NCBI GenBank assembly: GCA_965223035.1
Contig: OZ244980.1
Location: 5,984,602 to 6,048,601, forward strand
Source of the DNA: CAMDPA01 sp965223035
GTDB taxonomy: Bacteria > Pseudomonadota > Alphaproteobacteria > Rhizobiales > Hyphomicrobiaceae
Direction of reading: 5' to 3'
Length of the DNA: 64,000 bases
Part shown: in pieces, positions 27,179 to 36,361 of the stretch
Layout of the letters: each line of letters starts with the position of its first letter
How positions within the stretch are numbered: the first letter of the stretch is position 1
The notes under the pieces: model-generated
Database searches by the model: none
What the model was told of the DNA's origin: nothing
What the model saw: the letters and a program-made list of their open reading frames with translations, nothing else
Position numbers and translations under genes: made by a program

Positions 27179-27657
27179 ACGAGATGGTGATCGAGTTCGA
27201 TCTCAACGGCAAAATTCACTACGACATTGTGCCCACAAACGCGGTGTTGGTGGATTATCTGCGTGACACATGTGGGCTGAAGGGCGCCAAAATCGGCTGC
27301 TCGCGCGGGGTATGCGGGGCGTGTACGGTGCTGATCAATGGTCGCCCCGTGGCCGCTTGCTCCGCATTTGCGTTCCAGGTCAACGGCGCCAGCGTGGAAA
27401 CCATTGAGGGGCTGGCCCGGGATGGCCAGCTCGATCCCGTTCAGCAAGCCTTTATCGATCATGCCGCGTTTCAGTGTGGGTACTGCACCGCGGGCATGAT
27501 CCTTCTCACCAAGGCCTTGTTGGCGCACGATCCGCAGCCTGATCGAGCCACCATCATCGATTGGTTGAGTTCCAACGTCTGCCGGTGCGCGGGTTATCCT
27601 CAAATCATCGCGGCAGTGCAGGACGCTGCCCGGCGCCTGCGGGACCAGCCGTCATGA
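27175..27657 (+). CDS. molybdenum hydroxylase [2Fe-2S] (S) subunit
   Basis: The 160-aa electron-transfer subunit. The plant-ferredoxin-type cluster ligands are in IGCSRGVCGACTVLINGRP plus the later Cys of AACSA; the second cluster is formed by FQCGYCTAGM and NVCRCAGYP. Order and spacing are standard for xanthine-oxidase-family small subunits. ATGA overlaps join it to both neighbours. Confidence 0.95.
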   Translation: MNEMVIEFDLNGKIHYDIVPTNAVLVDYLRDTCGLKGAKIGCSRGVCGACTVLINGRPVAACSAFAFQVNGASVETIEGLARDGQLDPVQQAFIDHAAFQCGYCTAGMILLTKALLAHDPQPDRATIIDWLSSNVCRCAGYPQIIAAVQDAARRLRDQPS

Positions 27658-29960
27658 GCGATCAACTGACTTCGGTCGGCGCCAATGTGCCGCGCAAAGA
27701 TGCGGTGGAGAAGGTCACCGGTGCGGCAGCCTATGCGGTCGATATTACGCATGCTGGAATGTTGCATGCCAAGGTGCTGCGTTCGCCCCGAGCCCATGCG
27801 CTGATCACGCGGCTGGACGTCAGCAAAGCGCGCCGGGCGCCGGGCGTGCACGCCGTTCTAACGCATGCCGACATTCCCGCGCACTATATGCCGGTCTATG
27901 GCTATAACATCAAGGATCAGCCGATCGTGGCCGTGGACCGGGTCCGTTACGTCGGCGATATTGTGTGCGCGGTGGCGGCGGAGAGCGAGGCTGAAGCGGT
28001 TGCGGCGTTGGAGCTGGTGGACGTCGAGTATCAGGATCTTCCGGTCGTCGCCGACATTGAGGCCGCGTTAGATGAGGCGGCGCCGGAGCTGTTTCCGGAG
28101 GCGCCGGTGGGCGCCGTTCCGGCCTATGGCACTGGTGCCAGCGCGCAGATGCGGCCGCGCAAGAACGTCTGCTATCAATTCAATTATCAGACCGGAGACC
28201 CGGCGGCGTTTGCTGCCTGCGATCACGTGTTCGAGGACACGTTTCGTTTCTCGCGCATGCATCATTATCACCTGGAGCCGTTCGTGGCAGTCGCGCGCGC
28301 GGCCGCGGACAGCATCGAGGTGTGGTCGGCGTGTCAGAACCCGTTTCCGCTTCGCAAAGAGCTGGCGCGGATATTCAAGGTTTCGGAAAGCAGCGTAACC
28401 GTCCACGTGCAGCACTTGGGTGCCGGCTTCGGCTCCAAAAACAACTGCAAAGCAGAACCGGCTGCGGTCATGCTGTCGCTGATGACGGGGCGGGCCGTGC
28501 GCTTCTGCTTGACCATGGAGGAGAGCGCGCTGACCAATACACAGCATGCCGCCGTCCTCAAGCTCAAGACCGGTGTCATGCGCGACGGCCGCTTTGTCGC
28601 ACGGCAAAGCGAGATCCTTCTGAACTCGGGGGCCTATTCCGATGCCAGCCCGTTGGTCTCGGAAAAAGCCGGCTACAGAATACCGGGGCCTTATCGCTGG
28701 CAGCATATCGACAGTCGCTGCTTGTGCGTGATGACCAACACGGCGCCGGCTGGTCCGTTCCGAGGTTTTGGTGGGACGCAGTCGAGTTGGGCCTGCGAAA
28801 GCCAGATCGACATGATCGCGCGTCGGCTCGGGCTGGACCCCTACGACATCCGCGTCAAAAACCTGATCGCGCTGGGTGAACCGTTCGTGCCAGGCGAATC
28901 CGGCATGGATAGCGACCTGAAGCAAGGGCTCGACCTGGTGTGCGAGCAGATCGGCTATCGTCAGCCGAAAGGTGGTCCACATCGCGGCAGAGGCCTCGCC
29001 ATCGGCTTTAAGGACGGTGGTGGGATCAAAAAGGCGGCGCAGGCGCGGGTGCGGGTCTTGACCAACGGCGACGCGATCTTGAATTTTTCCAGCGTTGAGA
29101 TGGGCCAAGGCATCCGCACGGCGCTGGTGCAAGTGGTGGCGGACATTCTGAAGTTGCCCATGGATCGCGTTTCGGCGCCCGCGATCACCACCGATCACTC
29201 GCCGTTCTGTGAAGGGACCAATGCCAGCTCGGGCATCGCGATCACCGGTCGCGCGGTGGAGCGCGCGGCACGCGAGTCCAGGCAACAGGTTCTGGCGTTC
29301 GCGGCGCAAGAATTGAACTGCGATGTGACGGAGCTCGACCTGGACAACGGCTTCATCGTGCAAGGCACCGGCCCCAACGCGCAGCGGCGGCCGTTGGGTC
29401 CGCTGGTGATGGCCCATTACGGCGGACCGGGCTTTGAGTTTTCCGCGGAGGGGTTTTACATCTCGCCGACCGACCACAACGCGCCGCTCGAATCGCCGTG
29501 TGCGTTTTGGGAGATCGGATGGGGTGCCGCCGAGGTCGAGGTCGATACCGAGACGGGCCATGTCAAGGTGTTGAAGCTGGTCAGCAGCGGCGATACGGGC
29601 CGGTCCATTCATCCGCTGGTGTGCAAAGGGCAGGAGGACGGCGCCGCGATCATGGGCTATGGCCAAGCCATGTTCGAGCGCATGATCTACGACCAGACCG
29701 GTCAGTTGCTCAATTTGGATCCATTGATTTATCGGGTGCCGCTGGCCGAAGACCTTCCGCATCAGTTCGAGACCATTACCCAGCAGCAAGGGCACGGGCC
29801 AGGTCCGTTCGGGGCCAAAGGTGCCGGCGAGGCGACCATTCTGCCGATCGCCAGCGCCATCGCGAATGCCATCGAAGATGCCGTCGGTGTACGTATCACG
29901 GCGTTGCCGATCACGCCGGAGCGGGTGTTGGCGGCGTTGCAGCGGCGGACGGACGACTAG
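27654..29960 (+). CDS. molybdenum hydroxylase catalytic (L) subunit, non-CODH type
   Basis: A 768-aa molybdopterin-binding subunit of the xanthine-oxidase family. Seen are the N-terminal KDAVEKVTGAAAYAVDI domain, the GAGFGSKNNCKAE loop, GPFRGFGGTQ at the position that reads AYRCSFR in true CO dehydrogenase, and the C-terminal GAKGAGEATILPIASA with the catalytic Glu. It is therefore not a CO dehydrogenase; it resembles the aldehyde/aromatic hydroxylases such as those acting on N-heterocycles, aldehydes or 4-hydroxybenzoyl-CoA. The start at 27654 overlaps the S gene by ATGA. The TAG stop is inside the CTAG edge of a family A repeat. Confidence 0.92.
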   Translation: MSDQLTSVGANVPRKDAVEKVTGAAAYAVDITHAGMLHAKVLRSPRAHALITRLDVSKARRAPGVHAVLTHADIPAHYMPVYGYNIKDQPIVAVDRVRYVGDIVCAVAAESEAEAVAALELVDVEYQDLPVVADIEAALDEAAPELFPEAPVGAVPAYGTGASAQMRPRKNVCYQFNYQTGDPAAFAACDHVFEDTFRFSRMHHYHLEPFVAVARAAADSIEVWSACQNPFPLRKELARIFKVSESSVTVHVQHLGAGFGSKNNCKAEPAAVMLSLMTGRAVRFCLTMEESALTNTQHAAVLKLKTGVMRDGRFVARQSEILLNSGAYSDASPLVSEKAGYRIPGPYRWQHIDSRCLCVMTNTAPAGPFRGFGGTQSSWACESQIDMIARRLGLDPYDIRVKNLIALGEPFVPGESGMDSDLKQGLDLVCEQIGYRQPKGGPHRGRGLAIGFKDGGGIKKAAQARVRVLTNGDAILNFSSVEMGQGIRTALVQVVADILKLPMDRVSAPAITTDHSPFCEGTNASSGIAITGRAVERAARESRQQVLAFAAQELNCDVTELDLDNGFIVQGTGPNAQRRPLGPLVMAHYGGPGFEFSAEGFYISPTDHNAPLESPCAFWEIGWGAAEVEVDTETGHVKVLKLVSSGDTGRSIHPLVCKGQEDGAAIMGYGQAMFERMIYDQTGQLLNLDPLIYRVPLAEDLPHQFETITQQQGHGPGPFGAKGAGEATILPIASAIANAIEDAVGVRITALPITPERVLAALQRRTDD

Positions 29961-30105
29961 AGCGACCTGACTTTAATCGGAATCGGAACGATCCCGATGG
30001 ACAGCAGAAAGTTGCTGACCACTTTAACAGCGTTTATATTTGTGCCTTAAATTGGAACCGGCGTTGCGGTTCCCAGCGGTTCCAATTTAAGGCACGATGA
30101 TCCTG
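29957..30105. repeat. family A palindromic repeat, copy A5 (full, diverged)
   Basis: Begins CTAGAGCGACCTGAC, with the TAG serving as the stop codon of the hydroxylase gene, and runs to CACGATGATCCTG. It contains ATCGGAATCGGAACGATCCC and GCCTTAAATTGGAACC, with its complement GGTTCCAATTTAAGGC. More diverged than other full copies (for example TTTATATTTGTGCC in the linker). Confidence 0.88.
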
Positions 30106-30519
30106 GGCGGTTCAGTGTCAGCGGGCCGGCAAGCCGCTTCCGCCGCGGGCGAAACTGATCTTATGCGCTGATATGAAAACATTTCCTGGGGTCCGAGGCC
30201 TGTATTGGGGGCGTCTGCGTCGATGCTGCGGCCGCCGATGAGTTCGAGAACAACGCGCCGCGCGACCCTGTTCAAACATGGACCCTCACCGGCATCGGCG
30301 GTTCAAGGCGCGAACGACGATACCGATTGCGGTCAACGGCGTCGATCGCGCTCGCGTGCACGGCGTCGACGCGAGGCAATGCAGCCGCCTCTTCTAAAGT
30401 ATCGGCGATGTTGATGTGCAACCAGCCGTAGAACTGCAGTTGCCAGCAAGATGCTCGTTGAATACAAGTACATCGCCGTCTATTGTGGCCAACACGATAA
30501 CAATGCAAAGGGAGATGTT
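30106..30519. other. intergenic stretch before the ABC importer
   Basis: About 410 bp with no supported gene. Open frames show no family features. Upstream control elements of the importer genes presumably lie here; I could not identify a clear promoter. Confidence 0.4.
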
Positions 30520-31698
30520 ATGCGTACAAAGCTTGCGGGCGCAGCCGCCGTTGCGTTGATTGGCCTGCCCACCCTCGCAGCCGCACAATCCGTCAAAATC
30601 GGCTACATCAACTCGATGTCGGGTGGTCCCGGCATCTACGGCAAGCATGGTAAAGACGGTTTCGAGCTCGGGCTCGACCACCTTAACCGTAAAGTCGGAG
30701 GGCTCAAGGCCGAGGTGATCTACGGTGATACCCAGCGCAAGCCCGACGTTGCGCGGCAATTGGTCGAGAAGCTGTTAAAGCGGGATCGGGTGGAAATTAT
30801 CGCCGGCATTACCTGGTCCAACATTCTGGCCGCGGTGCGTCGGCCGGTGATCCGCGCCAAGAAGATCTTGATCAGCACCAATGCCGGCTGGTCGGGTATG
30901 GCGGGCAAGAATTGCTCGGCCTATTTCTTCTCGACGTCATGGAATAACGACCAGACGCCGGAGGCGATGGGCAAGTTGATGAATGAGGAGAACTTCAAGG
31001 ACGTGTTTTTGATCTCGGCGAACTATCAGGCCGGCAAGGACATGCTCAATGGGTTCGAGCGGTACTATAAGGGCAAGGTCGCCGGCCGCATCTTGTACCG
31101 GCTTGGCCAGCGTGACTTCCAGGCGGAAATCTCGCAGATCCGTGCGGCAAATCCGGCGGCACTGTTTGGCTTTGTGCCCGGGCCGATGGGAATCGCATTC
31201 ACCAAGCAATTTCGCGCTGCTGGTTTGAGCGATAAGATCCCATTCTACAACGTCTTCACGATTGATCACCTGTCGCTCAAGGGCCATGGCAAGAATGCCA
31301 TAGGAACCTTCCATACCAGCTATTGGGACAATAGCTCGACCCGGCCTGAAAACGTGAAATTCAAGAAGGACTTCCTGGCCAAGTACGGCTATCAGCCTTC
31401 AATGTATGCGGCCCAGGCCTACGACGCCGCTTTTCTGATCGATGCCGGCATCAAGGCGGCGGGCGGCGATGTGAACAACAAGAAGGCCATGATCGAGGGC
31501 ATGGCGAAGGTGACCTCGCTCCCGTCACGCGGCAAATTCTCCTACAACGTCAACCACATGCCGATCCAGGCCTATTACAAGCGCCGGGTGGTCGCCGATG
31601 CAGACGGCAATCCCAAGATCGAGACCACCGGTCCGGTCTTCACGGAGCACAAGGACGCCTACTACAAGAAATGTCCTGCAAAAAACATGAAACCGTAG
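30520..31698 (+). CDS. branched-chain-amino-acid-type ABC transporter substrate-binding protein
   Basis: The 392-aa product has a signal peptide (MRTKLAGAAAVALIGLPTLA, cleavage after AAAQ) and a type-1 periplasmic-binding fold starting VKIGYINSMSGGPGIYGKHG. The family is the LivK/aromatic-acid-binding group: the segment TSWNNDQTPEAMGKLMNEEN is typical of the branch associated with aromatic compounds rather than with leucine itself; this assignment is from memory of the family. AAAGGAG lies just before the ATG at 30520. It is the first gene of a complete importer unit. Confidence 0.9.
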   Translation: MRTKLAGAAAVALIGLPTLAAAQSVKIGYINSMSGGPGIYGKHGKDGFELGLDHLNRKVGGLKAEVIYGDTQRKPDVARQLVEKLLKRDRVEIIAGITWSNILAAVRRPVIRAKKILISTNAGWSGMAGKNCSAYFFSTSWNNDQTPEAMGKLMNEENFKDVFLISANYQAGKDMLNGFERYYKGKVAGRILYRLGQRDFQAEISQIRAANPAALFGFVPGPMGIAFTKQFRAAGLSDKIPFYNVFTIDHLSLKGHGKNAIGTFHTSYWDNSSTRPENVKFKKDFLAKYGYQPSMYAAQAYDAAFLIDAGIKAAGGDVNNKKAMIEGMAKVTSLPSRGKFSYNVNHMPIQAYYKRRVVADADGNPKIETTGPVFTEHKDAYYKKCPAKNMKP

Positions 31699-31714
31699 GC
31701 GACGTCATCACGCC

Positions 31715-31740
31715 GGCGGGATACCTGAGCGTATCCCGCC
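31715..31740 (+). terminator. stem-loop between the binding-protein and permease genes
   Basis: GGCGGGATAC and GTATCCCGCC form a perfect 10-bp stem around CTGAGC, 17 bp after the binding-protein stop codon. Only TT follows, so it looks like an attenuator or mRNA-stabilising structure that raises binding-protein output over permeases rather than a full terminator. Confidence 0.65.
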
Positions 31741-31795
31741 TTGGCGTGTTCACCTGCCAGCTCCCAATAAAAATTGAGCCGCGAATTACCCCGGC

Positions 31796-32719
31796 ATGAC
31801 TTGGTTATTGTTCATCGAGCAACTTCTGAACGGAATCCAGTTCGGCGTCTTTTTGTTCCTGGTGTCGGCTGGATTAACGTTGGTGCTCGGCATCATGAAT
31901 GTCGTTAATCTGGCGCACGGCTCGCTCTACATGCTGGGTGCCTATCTCGGCGCGGCATTCCTGGCATGGACCGGCAATTTCTTGCTGGCGATTATTTTGA
32001 TGGTGCCGACGATCCTGGTGATCGGGGTCTTGGTCGAATTGATCGTGCTGCGCACCATGTACGATCGCGACCATATGGACCAGGTGCTGGCAACCTTCGG
32101 GCTGATTCTGTTTTTCAATCAGAGCGTGATTATCCTGTGGGGGCCGGAAAGCCAGACCATGAACATCCCGGCGTTTCTTGAAGGAAACGTCGAAATCTTG
32201 CCGGGTGTTCCCTATCCCATTTTCCGCCTGGCCATCATCGGCGTCGGTCTGGCGATCGCGGTTTTTCTCTATTATCTCATTACCAGCACCAAGATGGGGA
32301 TGTTGATACGCGCCGGTGCCAGCAACGGTCAGATGGTTCGTGCGTTAGGGGTCAATATTCGGCTGTTGTTTACCGTCGTGTTTGGGCTCGGAGCGATCCT
32401 TGCGGGCATCGCCGGGCTGATGTCGGGGCCGATCTCGTCGGTCGAATCGGGCATGGGCGAGGACATGTTGATCCTGTCCTTCGTTGTCATCGTGATCGGC
32501 GGCATTGGCTCGGTGCGCGGAGCGTTCGTCGCCTCCGTCATCATTGGCGTGGTGGAGACGGTCGGGCGGTCAATTCTGCCATTCCTGATGAAGGAGTTCA
32601 TCTCCGAGGACGCGGCACAAACGGCCGGGCCGGCACTTGCCTCGATGCTGATGTACATTCTCATGGCAGCGGTGCTGTTCTTCAAGCCGCAAGGCTTGTT
32701 CCCGGCCAAGACGGGATGA
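31796..32719 (+). CDS. ABC transporter permease, LivH type
   Basis: A 307-aa inner-membrane permease with about eight helices. The LivH signatures are LTLVLGIMNVVNLAHGSLYM and VVIVIGGIGSVRGAFVASVI, including the cytoplasmic EAA-like loop. Follows the stem-loop at 31.7 kb and is seven bases upstream of the next permease gene. Confidence 0.93.
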   Translation: MTWLLFIEQLLNGIQFGVFLFLVSAGLTLVLGIMNVVNLAHGSLYMLGAYLGAAFLAWTGNFLLAIILMVPTILVIGVLVELIVLRTMYDRDHMDQVLATFGLILFFNQSVIILWGPESQTMNIPAFLEGNVEILPGVPYPIFRLAIIGVGLAIAVFLYYLITSTKMGMLIRAGASNGQMVRALGVNIRLLFTVVFGLGAILAGIAGLMSGPISSVESGMGEDMLILSFVVIVIGGIGSVRGAFVASVIIGVVETVGRSILPFLMKEFISEDAAQTAGPALASMLMYILMAAVLFFKPQGLFPAKTG

Positions 32720-32726
32720 TGTGTCG

Positions 32727-33692
32727 ATGACCAAGCTCAAGGTTGTTATTGTCCTCGCCGCGTTCATTCTGCTCGCATTGGTCCCGCCGCTGGCCGAAGC
32801 GTTCAACGAACCGTTTTATTTGTCGCTGTTCGCGCGGATTATGATATTCGCGATTGCCGCCGTCAGCTTAGATCTCATTCTGGGTTACGGGGGCATGATC
32901 AGTTTTGGCCACGCGGCCTACATCGGCATTGGTGCCTACGCGGTGGCCGTCATGTCGTTTTACGAAATCGACAACGGTTGGCTGCAGTTGCCGTTGGCCA
33001 TTGTCGCAAGCGCCTTGGTCGCACTCGTTATCGGGGTGATTAGCCTGCGGACGTCAGGGATCTATTTCATCATGATCACCCTGGCATTTACCCAGATGCT
33101 TTATTTTTTGGGGATCAGTCTAGAGGTGTACGGCGGGGACGACGGGATCGATACCAATCGGTCGGAATTCGTCTCCTGGTTTGATTTGACCGAGGATTTC
33201 AATCTTTATTACCTCATTCTCGGTTTTCTGATGCTCACCGTCTTTTTCACCTACCGGCTCATTAATTCGCGCTTCGGTATGGTGATTCGCGGTAGCCATT
33301 CCAACGAACAGCGAATGCAGACGATCGGCTTTCAAACCTTTCGCTATCGGCTTGCGGCATTTGTCATTGCCGGCGCGATCTGCGGCGTGGCGGGATTTCT
33401 TCTGGCCAATTTGACAGAATTCCTGACGCCGGAATACATGCATTGGTTCCGGTCCGGCGAGATTATGATCATGGTGCTGCTGGGCGGGATGGGGTCCTTG
33501 TTCGGACCGGTGTTCGGCGCCGCTGCCTACATCTTGCTGGAGGAATGGATTCCGGAGCTGCTGGAGGTGATGAACTCCGGTTGGGGTGAGCATTGGTGGA
33601 TCGTGTTCGGGCCGGTGCTGATCGTCATCGTGCTCTATGCCAAGCGGGGGCTTTGGGGATTGATCCCGGACCGGAGCGGTCAAGATGGTTGA
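32727..33692 (+). CDS. ABC transporter permease, LivM type
   Basis: The second permease, 321 aa from the ATG at 32727; a GTG at 32721 is a possible alternative. It contains the LivM hallmark DLILGYGGMISFGHAAYIG and MIMVLLGGMGSLFGPVFGA. Overlaps the downstream ATPase gene by eight bases. Confidence 0.92.
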   Translation: MTKLKVVIVLAAFILLALVPPLAEAFNEPFYLSLFARIMIFAIAAVSLDLILGYGGMISFGHAAYIGIGAYAVAVMSFYEIDNGWLQLPLAIVASALVALVIGVISLRTSGIYFIMITLAFTQMLYFLGISLEVYGGDDGIDTNRSEFVSWFDLTEDFNLYYLILGFLMLTVFFTYRLINSRFGMVIRGSHSNEQRMQTIGFQTFRYRLAAFVIAGAICGVAGFLLANLTEFLTPEYMHWFRSGEIMIMVLLGGMGSLFGPVFGAAAYILLEEWIPELLEVMNSGWGEHWWIVFGPVLIVIVLYAKRGLWGLIPDRSGQDG

Positions 33693-34446
33693 GCCGATAC
33701 TGAAGGTCGTCGGATTGATCAAGAGCTTCGGTGGCGTCTCCGCCGTCGACAATGTGTCCTTCGATATCCTGCCAGGCGAAATCCATGCGGTCATCGGGCC
33801 CAACGGCGCTGGCAAGACCACGTTCGTCGCCCAGCTCTCCGGGCTGCTAAAGCCGGATGCCGGCACCATCGTATTTACCGGACAGGACGTGACCGGGATG
33901 AACGCGCCGGAGCGGTCTCATCTTGGATTGGCACGATCGTTCCAGATTACCAGCGTATTCCGGGAATTTACCGCGGCGGAAAATGTCGCGCTGTCGATCC
34001 AGGCCCATTCCGGGCACAGCTTTCGATTCTGGCGGCCGGCCATGACGGATCCCGAATTGATCGATCCGGCGCGCAAATTCCTCAATGAAGTGGGGCTTGG
34101 CGCCAGGGCCGGCACGCGAGCAAGAAATCTGTCTCACGGGGAGCAGCGGCAGTTGGAAATCGCCATGGCGCTGGCGACGGGGCCGAAGCTTTTGTTGCTC
34201 GACGAGCCGACCGCTGGCATGGGTCCGGAAGATTCCGAGCGAATTCGGAAATTTCTCGCCGAACTCAAGGGGACCTATTCGATGCTGCTGATCGAGCACG
34301 ACATGGACACGGTGTTCTCGCTTGCCGACCGCATCACGGTATTGGTTTACGGGCGGGCGATCGCGACGGGGACGCCGGAGCAGATCCGCGGCAACGATGA
34401 GGTGCGATCGGCCTATCTCGGCGAAGATGAGGCGATCCGTGCTTGA
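33685..34446 (+). CDS. ABC transporter ATP-binding protein, LivG type
   Basis: A 253-aa ATPase with Walker A GPNGAGKTTFV, Q-loop FQITSVFREF, signature LSHGEQRQLEIAMAL, Walker B LLLLDEPTAGM and the H-loop His in IEHDMDTVF. The C-terminus RSAYLGEDE is typical of LivG. Confidence 0.95.
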   Translation: MVEPILKVVGLIKSFGGVSAVDNVSFDILPGEIHAVIGPNGAGKTTFVAQLSGLLKPDAGTIVFTGQDVTGMNAPERSHLGLARSFQITSVFREFTAAENVALSIQAHSGHSFRFWRPAMTDPELIDPARKFLNEVGLGARAGTRARNLSHGEQRQLEIAMALATGPKLLLLDEPTAGMGPEDSERIRKFLAELKGTYSMLLIEHDMDTVFSLADRITVLVYGRAIATGTPEQIRGNDEVRSAYLGEDEAIRA

Positions 34447-35140
34447 AGTCCGCGATTTGGAAACGTCATACGGCGCCAGCCAGGTGCTGTTCGGGATGGA
34501 CTTGGCCGTCGAGGCTGGACAGGCGGTGACCCTGATGGGCCGGAACGGGATGGGCAAGACCACCACGATCCGCTCGATTATGGGTTTGACGCCGAGCCAT
34601 GCCGGTACGATCACGTTCGAAGGCAAACCCATCCGTGGTCTGGCCGACTATAAAATCGCTCAGCTCGGGATCGGACTGGTGCCGGAAGGGCGACAAATTT
34701 TTCCCAATCTGACGGTGCGTGAAAACTTGGTGGCCATCGCCGCCAATCGGTTCAAAGCCGCCCATCCCTGGACGGTGGAGCGGGTGTACGACATGTTTCC
34801 GTCGCTCGCCCAGCGCGCCGGTAACATGGGAAATCATCTGTCAGGCGGCGAGCAGCAGATGCTTGCCATTAGCCGGGCGCTGATGACCAATCCCAAGCTG
34901 TTGATCCTCGACGAGGCGACGGAAGGACTCGCGCCATTGATCCGGCTCGACATTTGGGCGTGTTTGCAGCGGCTCAAAGCTGAGGGCCAATCGATCCTGG
35001 TGATCGATAAGAACATCGACGCTTTGACGCGGATTGGTGACCGCCACTTTATCGTCGAACGCGGCCGGGTGGTGTGGCAGGGGACGTCCGACGAGTTGCG
35101 CGCCAACGAGGATCTGCAGCATCGCTACCTCGGCGTTTGA
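34427..35140 (+). CDS. ABC transporter ATP-binding protein, LivF type
   Basis: The second ATPase, 237 aa, with Walker A GRNGMGKTTTI, signature LSGGEQQMLAISRAL and Walker B LLILDEATEGLAP, ending HRYLGV. The ATG at 34427 overlaps livG by 20 bases; a GTG at 34439 is also possible. This completes a five-part importer. Confidence 0.94.
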   Translation: MRRSVLEVRDLETSYGASQVLFGMDLAVEAGQAVTLMGRNGMGKTTTIRSIMGLTPSHAGTITFEGKPIRGLADYKIAQLGIGLVPEGRQIFPNLTVRENLVAIAANRFKAAHPWTVERVYDMFPSLAQRAGNMGNHLSGGEQQMLAISRALMTNPKLLILDEATEGLAPLIRLDIWACLQRLKAEGQSILVIDKNIDALTRIGDRHFIVERGRVVWQGTSDELRANEDLQHRYLGV

Positions 35141-35202
35141 CGATCAAGCCAGCCGAAGCGGTTTCGCCCGACGGCGTTGGGCGCCGACTGGTAGACCTGC
35201 TG

Positions 35203-35257
35203 GCCGGGTGGCGAGCGGGCCGGCACGGCAAATCCGGTTTAGGCGGACATGATCTCG
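35203..35257. repeat. family B repeat fragment, copy B4
   Basis: GGCCGGGTGGCGAGCGGGCC followed by GGTTTAGGCGGACATGATCT matches the end of the copy near 39.8 kb. The rest of the 35141-35437 interval shows nothing else. Confidence 0.45.
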
Positions 35258-35437
35258 TGCGCCGTGATCGGCCGCGGGTGGGCGCAACTCGAATTGATCT
35301 TTTGCGTCCCCTGGGACATGCTGCCACCGACGCAGAGCAGCTAAGCGCGAGACCTCGAACCGGCTTGGCGGCGGGCCGGTCGCAATCGGTGGATGCGACG
35401 AAGCTGCTGGATGGCACCGAAGACAGGCTTGGTTGTC

Positions 35438-36361
35438 ATGACACAGAACATCGATCCCGAGCACGTCGATACCGGGGAGATCGATCCAGCGCGTGCCAAG
35501 GCCGAGGTTCTGGCCTATGCGAAAAAGCGGGGCGCGTTGGCGGTGGGTGTGGCCGATCTCGACGCTATCGCGCGCGTGGCGCCGGAAGGTCACCGGCCGG
35601 CCGACCTGATGCCCAGGGTCAAATCGGTGATCGCGATCGGCGTTGGTGGCCAGACCCAAGGCACCTGGAGCTTGCCCGCCAAGGCCATGGCCTACTTTGG
35701 GTCGACCGAAACGCGGGCTTATTCATGCGCCTATGCGCTCGCTTTCTTCATCGAAAGTCGGTTTCGCGCGCCGTCCATTTATTGCCCGCCCGACATGGAC
35801 AACGAGGCCGGGCCGCGGGTGCCGCTGCAAAGCCTCAAGCTGCACGCCGAGCTGGCCGGACTTGGCGCGCGCTCGCTCGCCGGCGATATCCTGCTGCATC
35901 CTGAATTTGGCTATATGTATTTTGCCTCAGTGTTTACCGAGCTGGCGTTGCCGCCGGATGAACCGCTGGCGGATAATCCATGCCCGGCGCCGTCCTGTGT
36001 CGACATGTACCGCAAAACCGGACGTACTCCGTGCATGAAGTTTTGTCCGGTGCAATGTTTATCCGGCACGATCGATGCGCAGGGCAACCAAGTGGAGATG
36101 CACTACGACATGGCGGCGTGCGCAGAGATGTCGCAACAGTATGAAGCGGTGCCGGCGCTGTTGGCTGAAGCGATGGCGGCGGAGGATCTTGGCCAGCGCA
36201 CGGACGCGTTGTTCGATCCGGACAACAAGATGCTTTGGTACAAAATGTCGGTCGGAAGCGGCGGATTGCTGGCACAGTGCTTCGAATGCATGCGGGTGTG
36301 CCCGATTGCAACGCGGGCTTCGCTGGCCGATCCGATTCGCCGGAGCCTGGCCAACTCATGA
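35438..36361 (+). CDS. 4Fe-4S double-cluster protein of unknown function, epoxyqueuosine-reductase-like
   Basis: The 307-aa product has a C-terminal ferredoxin-like region with Cys in NPCPAPSCVDMYRK, TPCMKFCPVQC and, near the end, CFECMRVCPIATR, enough for two [4Fe-4S] clusters. The N-terminal part (VGVADLDAIARVAPEGHRPA, then PRVKSVIAIGVG) resembles the domain found in QueG and reductive-dehalogenase relatives, which bind a corrinoid; it lacks an obvious Tat signal. I do not know its function. The ATG at 35438 is chosen by position; one at 35411 is possible. It overlaps the ligase gene by ATGA and so belongs to the same operon. Confidence 0.75.
   Translation: MTQNIDPEHVDTGEIDPARAKAEVLAYAKKRGALAVGVADLDAIARVAPEGHRPADLMPRVKSVIAIGVGGQTQGTWSLPAKAMAYFGSTETRAYSCAYALAFFIESRFRAPSIYCPPDMDNEAGPRVPLQSLKLHAELAGLGARSLAGDILLHPEFGYMYFASVFTELALPPDEPLADNPCPAPSCVDMYRKTGRTPCMKFCPVQCLSGTIDAQGNQVEMHYDMAACAEMSQQYEAVPALLAEAMAAEDLGQRTDALFDPDNKMLWYKMSVGSGGLLAQCFECMRVCPIATRASLADPIRRSLANS

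Noticed and set aside
28068..29795. Very long minus-strand open frame (575 codons)
   Set aside because: It is antisense to the clearly supported Mo hydroxylase L gene; long antisense frames are common at this GC content and its translation has no motifs.
35074..35904. Plus-strand frame between livF and the 4Fe-4S gene
   Set aside because: Overlaps both genes in another frame and has an Arg/Gly-rich shadow-like composition.
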